NCBI RefSeq assembly: GCF_050942425.1
Contig: NZ_CP192063.1
Location: 2,170,001 to 2,234,000 of the forward strand
DNA: 64,000 nucleotides
Reading direction: 5' to 3'
From: Actinoallomurus sp050942425
Lineage (GTDB): Bacteria; Actinomycetota; Actinomycetes; Streptosporangiales; Streptosporangiaceae
Positions 16,105 through 24,536 of this stretch are shown here, in pieces. Within the stretch, counting starts at the first letter, position 1. Every line of letters begins with the position of its first letter. The translations under genes and the position numbers were made by a program. The notes under the pieces were generated by a model. That model made no database searches. It was not told the DNA's origin and worked only from the letters and a program-made list of their open reading frames with translations.

Positions 16105-16455
16105 TCAGAAGAAGCCGACGACCCGGCGGACGCGGCCGTCGGCGAACTCCATCACGTCATGGCCCGTCGCCACCGCCTCGTCCGAACCGGCCGGGCCGAG
16201 CCGCCACGTGAACAGCACGGTGTCGTGGTGGGCGCCGATGACCTCGCCCAGGGTGAAGACGAGCGTGCCGAACTTCTCGTGGGCGTCGGCGATGGCGGTG
16301 GAGAGCGCGGCGTGGCCCTCGATGCCGGCGTAGTCCGGGTCGGAGTAGGTCGAGTCGTCCGTCAGGGTGGCCTTGATGAGGGCGTCCCGGCGGGCGTCGT
16401 CCCGCTCGTTCCAGATCTCCAGGTACTGCTTGATGAGGTCGACGGTCTCGCTCAT
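16105..16455 (-). CDS. SnoaL/NTF2-like protein
   Basis: A 116-residue protein of the NTF2-like/SnoaL fold. It begins MSETVDLIKQYLEIWNERDD, a typical first helix, and continues with the TYSDPDYAGIEGHAAL segment. Such proteins are cyclases, isomerases or ligand-binding proteins; catalytic residues cannot be assigned. The ATG overlaps the stop of the MFS gene (ATGA, 16452-16455), so both are made from one mRNA. Confidence 0.88.
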   Translation of the reverse strand: MSETVDLIKQYLEIWNERDDARRDALIKATLTDDSTYSDPDYAGIEGHAALSTAIADAHEKFGTLVFTLGEVIGAHHDTVLFTWRLGPAGSDEAVATGHDVMEFADGRVRRVVGFF

Positions 16456-17885
16456 GAGCCGATTCCTTCCAGTGCTTCGGTGGTGGTGGTGTCCCTCGGC
16501 GCGGGCGCCGAGGGACGTTTGAGGACGAGGGCGATCAGCCCGCCGGCGGCCGTCACGGCGGCCGCCGTCCAGCCGGCGGCGTGCAGGCCGCCGAGGACGC
16601 GGGCCGGGGCCGGGTGCGCGCCGAGTCCCGCGTTGGCCACGGCGACGAAGACGGCCAGCCCCATCGCGCCGCCGATCTCCTTGGCGGTGGTGGCCAGCCC
16701 GGACGCGACGCCCTGCTCGGCCGGGGCCACGCCGGACCCGGCGGCGACGAACACCGCGACGAAGGCGACGCCGCCGAAGAAGCCCCACAGCACGCTGCCG
16801 GGCAGCAGGGCCCAGAAGGTGCCGTTCGCCGAGGTGCCGGCGACGAGGGCGGCGATCCCCGCGGCGGCGCCGAGCATGCCGAGGCAGAGCGTCGCGCGGA
16901 AGCCCCACCGGCCGAGCATCATCGGCGCCGCCTTCAGAGCCGCGCCCATGCAGACCAGCGTGAGGGGCAGGAAGGCCAGCCCCGCCTCCAGCGCGCTGTA
17001 GCCGAGGACGGGCTGCAGGTAGGTGGTGAGCACGTAGTAGCCGCCGCCGAGCGTCGCCTGGAAGACGGCGATCACCGCCATCGTGGTGGCGAGCCCGCGG
17101 TTGCGCAGCAGCCGCAGTGGGACGAGGGGATCGGCGGTGCGCCACTCGACGACCAGCAGCAGCGCCAGCAGTGCCGCGCCGGCGGTCAGGGAACCGGCGC
17201 CGCGAAGCGAGCCCCACCCGGCCTCCGGGCCGCTCGCCAGGCCGAGCACCAGCAGCGCCGACCCCGCGGTGGCCAGCAGCGCTCCGGGCACGTCGAAGCC
17301 CGCCCAGCCCGACCTGCGCGGAGGGTCGGCCGGCAGCAGCCGGCGCCCGGCCAGCGCCGCGCCCAGGGCGAGCGGCACGTTGACGAAGAACACCCACTTC
17401 CAGCCCAGGTAGTTCGTGAGGACGCCGCCGAGCAGCGAGCCGGCGGCCAGGCCGGCGCTGCCCGCCATGCCCCAGGCGCCCATGGCCCGGTTGCGCTCGG
17501 GCCCCTCCGCGAACCCGGTGAAGATCAACGCGAGCGTCGCGGGCGTGAGCAGGGCTCCGCCGGCTCCCTGGACGGCCCGGGCGGCGACCAGCGGACCGGG
17601 GCCCGAGGCGAGGCTTCCGGCCAGGGACGCCACGCCGTACAGGGCGAGTCCCAGTGTGAACATCCGCCGGGCGCCGAGCCGGTCGACCGCGCGTCCGCCG
17701 AAGAGCAGGAGGCCGCCGAGCCCGACGGCGTAGGCGCTGACCACCCACTGCACGGATTGAGCGGTGAAGCCGAGCGCCCGGCCGATGTCGGGCAGGGCGA
17801 CGTACACGATGTTGTAGTCCAAAGCCACGATGAGCTGGGTGAATGCCAGCAGGGCCAGCTTCGGGCCGGCCCGGTGACGGGACAT
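16452..17885 (-). CDS. MFS transporter, 14-TM drug:H+ antiporter type
   Basis: About 477 residues with many hydrophobic segments in the EmrB/QacA arrangement. Visible motifs are the motif-C-like GAWGMAGSAGLAAGSLLGG and the early LDYNIVYVALPDIGRALG. The start at 17885 (MSRHRAGPK) is preferred over 17915 because AGAGGAG lies about 14 bp upstream. It probably exports a toxic or signalling small molecule. The divergent TetR gene at 17978 is the expected repressor, with 92 bp between the genes. Confidence 0.9.
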   Translation of the reverse strand: MSRHRAGPKLALLAFTQLIVALDYNIVYVALPDIGRALGFTAQSVQWVVSAYAVGLGGLLLFGGRAVDRLGARRMFTLGLALYGVASLAGSLASGPGPLVAARAVQGAGGALLTPATLALIFTGFAEGPERNRAMGAWGMAGSAGLAAGSLLGGVLTNYLGWKWVFFVNVPLALGAALAGRRLLPADPPRRSGWAGFDVPGALLATAGSALLVLGLASGPEAGWGSLRGAGSLTAGAALLALLLVVEWRTADPLVPLRLLRNRGLATTMAVIAVFQATLGGGYYVLTTYLQPVLGYSALEAGLAFLPLTLVCMGAALKAAPMMLGRWGFRATLCLGMLGAAAGIAALVAGTSANGTFWALLPGSVLWGFFGGVAFVAVFVAAGSGVAPAEQGVASGLATTAKEIGGAMGLAVFVAVANAGLGAHPAPARVLGGLHAAGWTAAAVTAAGGLIALVLKRPSAPAPRDTTTTEALEGIGS

Positions 17886-17952
17886 GTTCAGACCACGCTC
17901 CTCTGCGCCGTACATTTACTACACGGCGTTCAATGATGACACGGCGAACAGT

Positions 17953-17963
17953 AGCGTAACGCT
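17953..17963. promoter_or_regulatory. Candidate TetR operator in the MFS-TetR divergent region
   Basis: AGCGTAACGCT is an 11-bp perfect inverted repeat 15 bp before the TetR GTG start. The direct repeat ACACGGCG (17922 and about 17940) lies beside it. The position fits autoregulation and repression of the MFS operon. No binding data are available. Confidence 0.4.
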
Positions 17964-17977
17964 GTAGACTGTCAAGG

Positions 17978-18688
17978 GTGGGAGAGCAGACGATCAGCCG
18001 ACGGGCCCGGCTCCGCGCCGAGACGACCCGAGAGATCAAGGAGATCGCGCTCCGGCTGATGGCGGCCGGCGGGCCCGACGCCATCTCGCTGCGCGCGATC
18101 GCCCGCGAGATGGGGATGACCGCCGGAGCGATCTACAGCTACTTCGCCACCCGGGACGACCTGATCACCACGCTGATCACCGACGTCTACACCGAGCTGG
18201 TCGACCGGGCGGAGGCCGCCCGCGACACCGTCCCGGAGACCGATCCCGGCGGCCGGGTCGTGGCCTGGGCCCAGGCCGTACGCGAGTGGGCGCTGGCAAA
18301 TCCCGAGGGCTTCCGGCTCATCTACGGCGACCCGGTCCCGGGATACCGGCCGCCCGAGGGCGGAGCGGCGCGGGAGGCGAATCACCGGGCCTGCGGTGGG
18401 CTGACCGGCCTGGTCGCCGGCGCCTGGCCGCAGGCGAAGGCCCTGCACGACGGCGACTACGACTGGTCCGACTTCGACCCCGGTCTGGTCGCGCAGGTCC
18501 GGCGGGACCTCCCCGGCCTGCCCCCGGCCGCCGTGGCTCTGGCGCTGCGCGTCTGGGGCCGCATGCACGGGCTGGTGGCCCTGGAGATCTACGGGCACAT
18601 CTCCCCGCTGGCCAACGATCCGGCGGCCCTGTACCGCGCGGAGATGTGCGACCTCGTACGCTCGCTGGGCCTGGAGCCGCCCGCCTGA
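17978..18688 (+). CDS. TetR-family transcriptional regulator
   Basis: A 236-residue TetR protein. The N-terminal helix-turn-helix is DAISLRAIAREMGMTAGAIY followed by SYFATRDDLI, and the C-terminal part fits the TetR_C domain common in actinomycetes (WAQAVREWALANPEGFRLIY). The start is GTG at 17978. It is divergent from the MFS/NTF2-like operon, which it most likely represses. Confidence 0.9.
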   Translation: MGEQTISRRARLRAETTREIKEIALRLMAAGGPDAISLRAIAREMGMTAGAIYSYFATRDDLITTLITDVYTELVDRAEAARDTVPETDPGGRVVAWAQAVREWALANPEGFRLIYGDPVPGYRPPEGGAAREANHRACGGLTGLVAGAWPQAKALHDGDYDWSDFDPGLVAQVRRDLPGLPPAAVALALRVWGRMHGLVALEIYGHISPLANDPAALYRAEMCDLVRSLGLEPPA

Positions 18689-18711
18689 CGGCAATTTCGG
18701 ATTTGCCGTAC

Positions 18712-18730
18712 AAAGCCCTTTGAGGGTTTT
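18712..18730 (+). terminator. Terminator after the TetR gene
   Basis: AAAGCCCT and AGGGTTTT form a short stem 24 bp after the TetR stop, followed by further T residues. It resembles an intrinsic terminator with a U-run. Confidence 0.5.
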
Positions 18731-18892
18731 TATCGCGCCTCACGGCCGTCGGTCTTCGGCATGAGCCTGCTCGTCGAGAGGTCGCCGGGAATTCGCGCGT
18801 TTTCCCGGCCGTGACGCGGAGCTCTGATCCGTTTCAGTGAGTGACAATGGTCCCGAATCCGGCTTGCGCGTATTCCGGAGAAGGGAAGCGTG

Positions 18893-20749
18893 ATGCGCGA
18901 CATCGACCCGCTGCGCCCCGAAGATCCCGACCGGATCGGCGACCGCCGGCTCACCGGGCGGCTGGGCGAGGGCGGTCAGGGCGTCGTTTATCTCGCGGTG
19001 GACGGCGACGGTGGCCGGACCGCCGTCAAGGTCCTGCACGCCCGGCTGCTGCGCGGCACCGGAGCGCAGGCCGGATTACGCGACCAGATGGCCCTGATGC
19101 GGCGGGTGGCGGACTTCTGCACCGCGAAGGTCCTCGATTTCGGCATGTACGGCGACCGCCCCTATATCGTCAGCGAGTACATCGACGGCCCGTCGTTGCA
19201 GACACTCGTCGAGACCGACGGCCCGCTGCGCGGCGGCGCGCTCGAGAGGTTGATGGTCGGCACGGCATCGGCGCTGGCGGCCACCCACCAGGCCGGCGTC
19301 CTGCACCGGGACTTCACGCCGAACAACGTCCTCATCGGCGCGGACGGGCCACGAGTGATCGATTTCGGCATCGCGCGGGCGCTCGACACCGACGCGACGA
19401 CCACCAGCGGGCTCGTCGGCACCCCCGCGTACACCGCGCCGGAGCGGCTGCACGGAGAGCGACCGGGCGCGGCGGCCGACGTCTTCGGCTGGGCGGCGAC
19501 GATGACGTTCGCCGCCACCGGGCGACCGCCGTTCGGGACCGAGTCCGTCGCGACGGTGCTGGGCCGGATCCTGAACGACGAGCCCGACCTCGACGACGTT
19601 CCCCGGCCGTTCCGCGACGTGATCGGCCGGTGCCTGGCCAAGGACCCGGAGCGGCGGCCGGACGCCCGCGAGGTCCTGCTGCGGCTGCTCGGCTATGCGG
19701 AGGGAGAGGCGGCCACGGCGGACGTCCCGGAGAAGCCCCTGCGCGCGGATCGGCTGACCGTCGACCGGCCGGATCGGTTCACGCGGGGGTTGTCGACCTC
19801 CGTGCCACGGCCGCGACGGTGGTGGCACGGCCGGGGCCGGGCGCTGGTCGCGGCCGGCGTCGCCGTCGCCGCCATCGGCGGCTCGGCCATGGCGTTCGTC
19901 CTGAGCCCCGACGGCCGGCCCCACCGGCCCACGGCGCCCCCTCGAACGGTCACGGTGGGGTCGGCCAACTTTCCCGAGAGCCACCTCCTCGGCGAGATCT
20001 ACGCGCAGGCGCTCGAGGCGAAGGGCATCAAGGTCATCCGGAGATTCGACCTCGGCGACCGGGAGACCTACTTCAAGCAGGTCGCGGCGGGGCAGGTCCA
20101 GGTGATGCCCGAGTACAACGGCGCGCTCGCCGAGTCGCTCGACTACACCGGCGAGGCGGTCGGCACGGACGAGGTCAACGCGGTGCTGAGACGCGTGCTG
20201 CCGGCCCAGCTCGAGATGCTCGCCTCCGCGCCGGCGGAGGACAAGGACTCGGTCACGGTGTCCAAGAAGACCGCCGACCGGTACCACCTGCGCACCATCG
20301 CCGATCTCGCGCCCATCGCGGGCCGGCTCGTGATGGGCGGGCCGCCGGAGTTCCAGACGCGGCACCAGGGCCTGGTCGGGCTGCGCGGCACGTACGGACT
20401 GGGATTCCGCAGCTACCAGCCGTTCGAGACCGGGGACCGCGACACGATGATCCAGCAGCTGAAGAACGACGTCATCCAGGCGGCGAACCTCTTCACGACC
20501 GAGCCCGCGATCGCCGAGAACCACTTCGTCGTCCTGGCCGATCCGAAGCACCTCTTCAGCGCGCAGAACGTCACACCACTGATCTACCGGTCCGCGCTGA
20601 ACACCGCCGGGCGGGCCGCGCTGGCCGCCGTCTCGGCCAAGCTGACCACCGAAGACCTGCTGACCATGAACACCAAGATCTCGATCAACGAGGTCGATCC
20701 CGCCGCCGTGGCCAAGGACTGGCTGCAACGGACCGGCCTCCTCGAGTGA
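18893..20749 (+). CDS. Receptor-like Ser/Thr protein kinase fused to an OpuAC substrate-binding domain
   Basis: A 618-residue protein in three parts. Residues 15-270 are a Hanks-type kinase: Gly-rich loop LGEGGQGVVY, Lys46 in TAVKV, catalytic D140 in HRDFTPNN, DFG 157-159, and GTPAYTAPER for the activation/P+1 loop. The usual alpha-C Glu is replaced by Asp/Gln (RDQMALMRRV). Residues 271-315 are a linker and about 317-338 a single membrane helix. Residues 353-618 are an extracytoplasmic OpuAC-type binding domain (VGSANFPESHLLGEIYAQ) that matches the ABC lipoprotein at 4314 at more than half of its positions by eye. ATG 18893 is preferred; a GTG directly upstream at 18890 is possible. The plan suggests ligand binding outside controls phosphorylation inside. 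Ligand inferred to resemble that of the importer. Confidence 0.93.
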   Translation: MRDIDPLRPEDPDRIGDRRLTGRLGEGGQGVVYLAVDGDGGRTAVKVLHARLLRGTGAQAGLRDQMALMRRVADFCTAKVLDFGMYGDRPYIVSEYIDGPSLQTLVETDGPLRGGALERLMVGTASALAATHQAGVLHRDFTPNNVLIGADGPRVIDFGIARALDTDATTTSGLVGTPAYTAPERLHGERPGAAADVFGWAATMTFAATGRPPFGTESVATVLGRILNDEPDLDDVPRPFRDVIGRCLAKDPERRPDAREVLLRLLGYAEGEAATADVPEKPLRADRLTVDRPDRFTRGLSTSVPRPRRWWHGRGRALVAAGVAVAAIGGSAMAFVLSPDGRPHRPTAPPRTVTVGSANFPESHLLGEIYAQALEAKGIKVIRRFDLGDRETYFKQVAAGQVQVMPEYNGALAESLDYTGEAVGTDEVNAVLRRVLPAQLEMLASAPAEDKDSVTVSKKTADRYHLRTIADLAPIAGRLVMGGPPEFQTRHQGLVGLRGTYGLGFRSYQPFETGDRDTMIQQLKNDVIQAANLFTTEPAIAENHFVVLADPKHLFSAQNVTPLIYRSALNTAGRAALAAVSAKLTTEDLLTMNTKISINEVDPAAVAKDWLQRTGLLE

Positions 20750-20889
20750 GGCCGGTCTCCCGCCGTCACGCGGCGCCACCGGCGCTGACTAGTTGATCAA
20801 GTCACCTAATGATCATCTTCCGGCCGCCGGGTCGCCACTGAGATCAAGTCGACTGTGTGCATCACGTCCATGATCGTTAAGGGGACACC

Positions 20890-21924
20890 GTGCCACGTCG
20901 ACTCAGGTCCATCGGCGCCCTGCTCGCCACGACCGCCCTGTCTCTCACCGTCGCCACCGGAACCGCCCACGCCGCCTCCCCGGCGGACGCCGTCGTCAAC
21001 GGCACCGGGAAGTCGAGCCCCAGCGCGGCCGACGGCGCCGACTACTGGACGCCCGAACGCATGGCCGCCGCCACGCCCGCAGCCGAGCCCACCGACGCCT
21101 CCACCACCCCGTCCAGCCCGCCCTCGTCGGGAATCGCGCAGAGCAGCCCCGGCAGCCTCCCCGCGGGTGCCACGGCCGCCCCCGGGACCGCCACACCACA
21201 GTCGCTGACGTACTTCTGGCAGTCCAAGGTCTGGTCCGGTCACGGCGTGATGCCCGCGACGACCATCGGCAAGCTGTACTTCACCGACACGTCGGGCGAG
21301 GGCCACTGGTGCACGGCGACCACGATCGCGTCGAACAACCGCAGCACGGTCTGGACGGCCGGGCACTGCGTCACCGACGGCAAGAAGCACTGGTACTCGA
21401 AGTTCCTCTTCGCCCCGGACTACCACGACGCCGAATGGCCGTACGGCACCTGGTCCGGCAAGGCATGGGCGGCCCCGAACGGCTACTTCGACGGCGGCGA
21501 CAAGACCTATGACATGGCCGCCATCGCCCTGTACACCAACAACTCCGGCAGCAAGGTCGGAGACGTCGTGGGCCAGCAGGGCTACCAGTTCAGCGACTCC
21601 AACAACGGCCGCCTGTGGCCGGACGTCCGCTCCTTCGGCTACCCGCAGGACACCCACCCCGCCCGCTCCGACATCGACCCGAACGCCCACGACCTGCGCT
21701 TCTGCGTCGGTGAGGTGACGACGCCGGCGTACCAGGAGATCTCCTGCGACATGGGCCACGGCGCCAGCGGCGGGCCGTCCCTCTACGACCTCCAGCTCTC
21801 CCGCGGCTGGGGATACATCATCGGGCTCAACAGCTTCCAGAACTCGATGGCCAGCCACATCAACTTCGGCCCGGTCCTCGGCACCGCCGCCGTCAACGCC
21901 CTCAACGCCGTGAAGTCCCAGTAG
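20890..21924 (+). CDS. Secreted trypsin-like (S1/V8-like) serine protease
   Basis: A 344-residue secreted protein. A signal peptide (residues 1-28, ending TAHAAS) and a Ser/Pro/Ala-rich propeptide precede a chymotrypsin-fold domain. The catalytic triad is visible: His in VWTAGHCVT, Asp in TYDMAAIAL, Ser in GHGASGGPS. Cysteines near the His and before the active Ser may form disulfides. The GTG start at 20890 follows TAAGGGGA. It ends 9 bp from the convergent rtcB gene. Family members are glutamyl-endopeptidase-like, but specificity cannot be assigned. Confidence 0.9.
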   Translation: MPRRLRSIGALLATTALSLTVATGTAHAASPADAVVNGTGKSSPSAADGADYWTPERMAAATPAAEPTDASTTPSSPPSSGIAQSSPGSLPAGATAAPGTATPQSLTYFWQSKVWSGHGVMPATTIGKLYFTDTSGEGHWCTATTIASNNRSTVWTAGHCVTDGKKHWYSKFLFAPDYHDAEWPYGTWSGKAWAAPNGYFDGGDKTYDMAAIALYTNNSGSKVGDVVGQQGYQFSDSNNGRLWPDVRSFGYPQDTHPARSDIDPNAHDLRFCVGEVTTPAYQEISCDMGHGASGGPSLYDLQLSRGWGYIIGLNSFQNSMASHINFGPVLGTAAVNALNAVKSQ

Positions 21925-21933
21925 CGGTGCCGA

Positions 21934-23466
21934 TCAGCCCTTGACGGTGAGCAGCGGGCGGAGCTCGACGACCGGGTCGGCGACGCCCGCCCGGCCCAGG
22001 CTGGAGACGACGGGCCCGATGTCCTTGTAGACCCAGGGCGCCTCCTGCTTGAGGTCGCGGCGCCACGCGGCCATCACGTCCGACCGGCGGGTCACGGCCG
22101 GGTCGTGGTGGTCGAGCGGCGTGACGACCCGGAAGTCCCGCAGGAAGGCGTCCAGGTCGGCGTCGCTTCCACGGGAGGCGGCGCCGCGGGGCACGCGGCG
22201 GCCCGCGCCGTGGCAGGCGCTGGCCAGCGTACGGGGGTTCCCGTGCCCGCGCAGGACGAAGCTGGCCGCGCCCATCGAGCCCGGGACGATGACCGGTTCG
22301 CCCCACATCGCGTACGGCCCGCCGGCCGCCTCGGCGTACCCACCGGCCGGCGTCGCGCCCTTCCGGTGGACGACGCGGCCGTCGTCGCCCTGCCAGAGCA
22401 GGTTGTGCGGAGCGTCGTACACCGCCTCGCCCGAGAGCTCCCCGCACTCGGCGGCCAGCCCGGTGCGCAGCATGAGCGCGAGGAAGAACCGGTTGCCGAC
22501 GGCGAAGTTCGCCGCGTTGCCGAACGCGTCGAGGTACCGCCGCCGCGCCCCCTCGGACCGCTCGTCCAGCAGCAGGGGCAGGATGCCGTTGTCCGGCAGC
22601 GGCACGCCGCGCGGCCACATCGCCTTCGCCTGCTCCAGCCCGGTGGCGTTGGCCTGGTGTCCCAGGGACAGCGAGCCGCTGTGCACCATCAGCACCACCT
22701 GGCCCGGCGTGAAGCCCCAGGCGTACGCGGCCTGCCGGTCGTGCACGGCGGCGACGTACTGCAGCTCCGCGAAGTGGTTCCCGCCGCCGACGCTGCCGAT
22801 GATGCTGTCGTAACTGGTGCCGCCCGCGCTGTCGATCCAGTCCCGGAACGCCTCCGCGGTCGTGGTCGGGTACCGCGCCGCGTGGATCCGTCCGGCGTCG
22901 CCGTCGCCCGGTCGCAGGGCCGACCACACCCCGTCGGCGGCCGGAGGTCCGGCGTCCAGCAGTCCGGGCAGGCCGTCGCGCAGCAGCGCCTCGCGCTGTA
23001 CGCCGGACAGCGCGATCCGCCGGCCGCCCTCGAAGAACAGGTGCCGGAGCCGCCGCTCCAGCGCGTCGAGGCGCGGGCGCACCTCGTCGACCGTCAGCGA
23101 CGTGGTCTCCAGCCGCATGCCGCAGTTGATGTCGTTGCCGACCGCCTGGGGGATCAGCGCGCCACGGGTCCGCAGCACGGTGCCGATCGGGATGCCCGCG
23201 CCCTTGTGCAGGTCGGGCGTGAGCGCGACGCGGTCGATGGCGGCGCCCGGGTGCCCGGTCGCCGCCGCGAGCTTCTCAAGCGTGCCGGCGGTCTCCAGCA
23301 CGGTGAGGATCTCGTCGATCGCGCTGGACTCGATCGGCACGTCCGGCCCGGCGCAGATCTCGATGGGGATGTCCCACCGGTTGGGCAGGGTGAGCCAGTC
23401 GTCGTCGGCGCGGACGAGCCGATGGTCGGGGGAGGAGGCGGCGGTCCGCCGCTTGGAGACGGTCAT
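21934..23466 (-). CDS. rtcB: RtcB-family RNA-splicing ligase
   Basis: A 510-residue RtcB protein. Metal and nucleotide-binding motifs are present: GNDINCGMR (with the metal-binding Cys), GSVGGGNHF, MVHSGS, and CHGAGR with the His that is guanylylated in RtcB. The enzyme joins RNA 2',3'-cyclic phosphate or 3'-phosphate ends to 5'-OH ends in a GTP- and Mn-dependent reaction and usually serves RNA repair. ATG 23466 has AGGAAG upstream and begins near the domain. No archease or RtcR neighbour is present. Confidence 0.9.
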   Translation of the reverse strand: MTVSKRRTAASSPDHRLVRADDDWLTLPNRWDIPIEICAGPDVPIESSAIDEILTVLETAGTLEKLAAATGHPGAAIDRVALTPDLHKGAGIPIGTVLRTRGALIPQAVGNDINCGMRLETTSLTVDEVRPRLDALERRLRHLFFEGGRRIALSGVQREALLRDGLPGLLDAGPPAADGVWSALRPGDGDAGRIHAARYPTTTAEAFRDWIDSAGGTSYDSIIGSVGGGNHFAELQYVAAVHDRQAAYAWGFTPGQVVLMVHSGSLSLGHQANATGLEQAKAMWPRGVPLPDNGILPLLLDERSEGARRRYLDAFGNAANFAVGNRFFLALMLRTGLAAECGELSGEAVYDAPHNLLWQGDDGRVVHRKGATPAGGYAEAAGGPYAMWGEPVIVPGSMGAASFVLRGHGNPRTLASACHGAGRRVPRGAASRGSDADLDAFLRDFRVVTPLDHHDPAVTRRSDVMAAWRRDLKQEAPWVYKDIGPVVSSLGRAGVADPVVELRPLLTVKG

Positions 23467-23690
23467 GAGATCTTCCTGGTGACTGCTGGTATGAGGGCAT
23501 ACGAGGATGGCGCCGCCATCCGTCGATCGATGGCGCACGGGACGTCGCCGGAACGGGTCCGGGGCTCCCCGGGTTCAGCAGCCGCAGGGAGGACCCAGCG
23601 TAACGATCGCGATCAACGGGGTCGACCGGATAGTCAGGGGTCATGGCCGCCCACGCGTTTCCGTTTCGCGGCACGTCCGAATGCCGCGGA

Positions 23691-24458
23691 TCACTCGGGG
23701 GCGTGGCCGGACAGGCGGCGGGTGAGCTCCGCGGACGCCTCCCGGACGCGGGCGGCGATGTCCGGCCACTCGTCCTCGTCCCGGGTCTCACGGCGGAACG
23801 TCACGGTGATCGCGGCGGCGGGCCTGCCGACGTGGTCGAAGCTGCACGCCGCGATGCTGGCGAACCCCTCGGTCACGTGGCCGTCCTCGACCGCCCAGCC
23901 GCGCCGGGCGTCCTCGGCGAGCAGCCGCCGCAGCTCGCGCAGGGACTTCGGCCCGGTGCCGGTGCGGTCGACGAAGGCCCCGGGGACCAGCGCGCGGACC
24001 TGTGCGGCCGGCAGGTGGGCCAGCATCGACCGGCCGCTGGCGGTGAGGTACGCCGGCAGCCGTACACCGACGTCCGTGACCAGGGTCGCGTGGTGGCGGG
24101 GCTGCTCCTTTAGCAGGTACAGCGTCTCGGCGCCGTGCAGGACGCCGAGCTGGCCGATCTCACCGAGCCGGTCGACGAGGCGGACGAGCAGGGGGCGGGC
24201 CAGCCGTTCGAGGGGCCCCTGCCGCAGGTACGCCGAGCCGATCTCGAACGCCGTCACGCCCAGGCCCCACAGCCGGTCCTCGGGCAGGTAGGTGACGAAG
24301 CCGTCCTCGGCCATGGCGGTGAGCAGGTGGTACGTGCTGGACCGGGGCAGCGAGAGCTCCCGGGCGATCGCGGACGCGGCGAGCGGGCGGGCGGACGACG
24401 CGAGCAGCCGGAGCACGGCGAGCGCGCGCCGTGCCGCGGGGACCTGTTCGGCGGTCAT
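23691..24458 (-). CDS. IclR-family regulator, proposed repressor of the histidine regulon
   Basis: A 255-residue IclR protein. The winged helix (ALAVLRLLASSARPLAASAI, RELSLPRSSTYHLLTAMAED) is followed by the GAF-like effector domain (GEIGQLGVLHGAETLYLLKE, then YLTASGRSMLAHL). It is divergent from hutH. The shared 19-bp operator starts only 6 bp upstream of its ATG, where a ribosome site would be expected, so bound protein should also block its own expression or the mRNA may be leaderless. The same site upstream of the importer and, in variant form, of hutI makes it the best candidate regulator of all hut genes here. Urocanate or histidine are plausible effectors by analogy only. Confidence 0.88.
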   Translation of the reverse strand: MTAEQVPAARRALAVLRLLASSARPLAASAIARELSLPRSSTYHLLTAMAEDGFVTYLPEDRLWGLGVTAFEIGSAYLRQGPLERLARPLLVRLVDRLGEIGQLGVLHGAETLYLLKEQPRHHATLVTDVGVRLPAYLTASGRSMLAHLPAAQVRALVPGAFVDRTGTGPKSLRELRRLLAEDARRGWAVEDGHVTEGFASIAACSFDHVGRPAAAITVTFRRETRDEDEWPDIAARVREASAELTRRLSGHAPE

Positions 24459-24464
24459 CCCACA

Positions 24465-24531
24465 GAGTCTCGCATCTCAGACATCAGCGCGGCCCCCCGG
24501 GCCCCGGTCGCTGGACGGGTCGAGTGCAATA
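24465..24531 (+). promoter_or_regulatory. Shared IclR/Hut operator and hutH promoter
   Basis: GAGTCTCGCATCTCAGACA (24465-24483) repeats the sequence at 1988-2006 without change. GGTCGAGTGCAATA (24518-24531) follows at the same 53-bp offset. If CAATAG is the -10, transcription would start at or very near the hutH ATG, so the mRNA may be leaderless. That last point is inference. Confidence 0.75.
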
Positions 24532-24536
24532 GAGGC

